From: Tetrahymena thermophila SB210
Lineage: Eukaryota > Ciliophora > Oligohymenophorea > Hymenostomatida > Tetrahymenidae
Direction of reading: 5' to 3'
Length of the DNA: 64,000 bases
NCBI RefSeq assembly: GCF_000189635.1
Contig: NW_002476334.1
Location: 186,001-250,000 of the forward strand
Shown here: piece by piece, positions 63,709 through 64,000 of the stretch
Numbering within the stretch: position 1 is the first letter of the stretch
Layout of the letters: every line of letters starts with the position of its first letter
Translations under genes and position numbers: made by a program
The notes under the pieces: model-generated
Databases searched by the model: none
What the model was told of the DNA's origin: nothing
The model's input: the letters and a program-made list of their open reading frames with translations, nothing else

Positions 63709-64000
63709 ATGGGAATTAATATTGAAGATCATTTTGAAGAAATATTTGAAGTTATCAAGCTTCACTTATTGCCATTAATGCTCATATTCGTTACCATTGT
63801 AGTAAAGCAATAGGTTAAAATGACTGCATATGAAAAATTCGCTTTTTATTGGTTCTTATTCAATGGAGCTATTATCCACATCACTTGGGATGGTTTTGTT
63901 GGAGCCCTTCATTAATGTGATCCTTTACTTAGAGTTTACTCTTTGATGGATAATAGGTAATAATATTGCTTTTAAATTTTCATTCATAGTTAATTATAAA
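63709..64000 (+). CDS. EBP: emopamil-binding-protein-like (EXPERA fold), first exon only
   Basis: Exon 1 spans 63709-63956 (82 codons plus two bases), followed by a GTAATA donor; the intron runs to the window edge, so the gene is truncated here. After a short polar leader, two membrane helices are seen (LLPLMLIFVTIVV and FYWFLFNGAIIHITWDGF). The second carries the His of the EXPERA H-x3-E-G active-site motif, here H-I-T-W-D-G. The stretch DPLLRVYSLMDNR corresponds to the family's WKEY...D-S-R segment. EBP is the ER delta8-delta7 sterol isomerase; EXPERA relatives also include EBPL, TM6SF2 and sigma-2/TMEM97. Substrate here is inferred. Confidence 0.75.

Noticed and set aside
1-64000. CRISPR arrays, bacterial insertion sequences, rRNA, telomeric GGGGTT/CCCCAA runs
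   Set aside because: None seen on reading both strands; repeats present are microsatellites or the local non-coding duplications described.

Overview
The window is AT-rich nuclear DNA of a ciliate that reads TAA and TAG as glutamine and uses only TGA as stop. Every gene resolved here stays open through many in-frame TAA/TAG codons and ends at TGA. Introns are GT...AG, mostly 48-75 nt, a few 110-345 nt. Together with the very high AT content and the protein families present (cyclic-nucleotide-type K+ channel, MORN proteins, Q/N-rich ciliate proteins), this points to a Tetrahymena-like oligohymenophorean. Paramecium is unlikely because its introns are only about 20-30 nt. Standard-code ORFs in this window are mostly fragments or shadows, so the gene models below were read with the ciliate code and checked for exon phase.

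Layout. 0.7-1.5 kb (+): C-terminal part of a membrane sensor with a HAMP-like linker. 2.6-3.9 and 6.5-7.6 kb (+): two tandem MORN-repeat paralogs. 7.6-12.4 kb: extremely AT-rich gene-free stretch. 12.4-13.9 kb (+): RING-IBR zinc-finger protein without a visible RING2. 14.2-14.9 kb: a duplicated intergenic element. 15.4-17.3 kb (+): AATF/Bfr2 ribosome-biogenesis protein. 18.5-23.3 kb (-): 1512-aa CNG/HCN-type K+ channel. 24.0-24.8 kb (-): single-pass membrane protein of unknown function. 25.8-28.7 kb (+): TPR protein with a C-terminal membrane anchor. 30.2-31.0 and 37.4-38.2 kb (+): two TMEM135-like paralogs flanking a seven-exon P4-type flippase (32.3-36.5 kb, +). 38.6-40.1 kb (-): sphingosine kinase. 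41.5-43.0 kb (+): dual-specificity phosphatase. 44.1-45.4 kb (+): protein with a Tc1/paired-like double helix-turn-helix. 46.2-48.2 kb (-): TMEM43 homolog. 48.8-50.7 kb (-): leucine-rich-repeat gene with ten consecutive exons of exactly 90 nt. 51.7-55.5 kb (+): multi-pass PAS-like signalling protein with a Q/N-rich tail. 55.9-56.7 kb (+): unknown protein with a C-terminal membrane segment. 57.2-60.5 kb (+): 1014-aa Q/N/S-rich protein. 60.9-61.6 kb: three tandem intergenic repeats of about 250 bp. 61.8-63.0 kb (-): acidic coiled-coil protein. 63.7 kb to the end (+): first exon of an emopamil-binding-protein-like (sterol isomerase fold) protein, cut by the window edge.

The genes do not form an obvious operon or dedicated system. 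One thematic neighbourhood is 30-40 kb, where two TMEM135-like proteins, a lipid flippase and a sphingosine kinase sit together, all plausibly concerned with membrane lipids. The most striking structural observation is the LRR gene, whose intron positions lock onto the protein repeat so that each repeat is one interchangeable 90-nt exon. No CRISPR, bacterial insertion sequence, rRNA or confident tRNA was seen.
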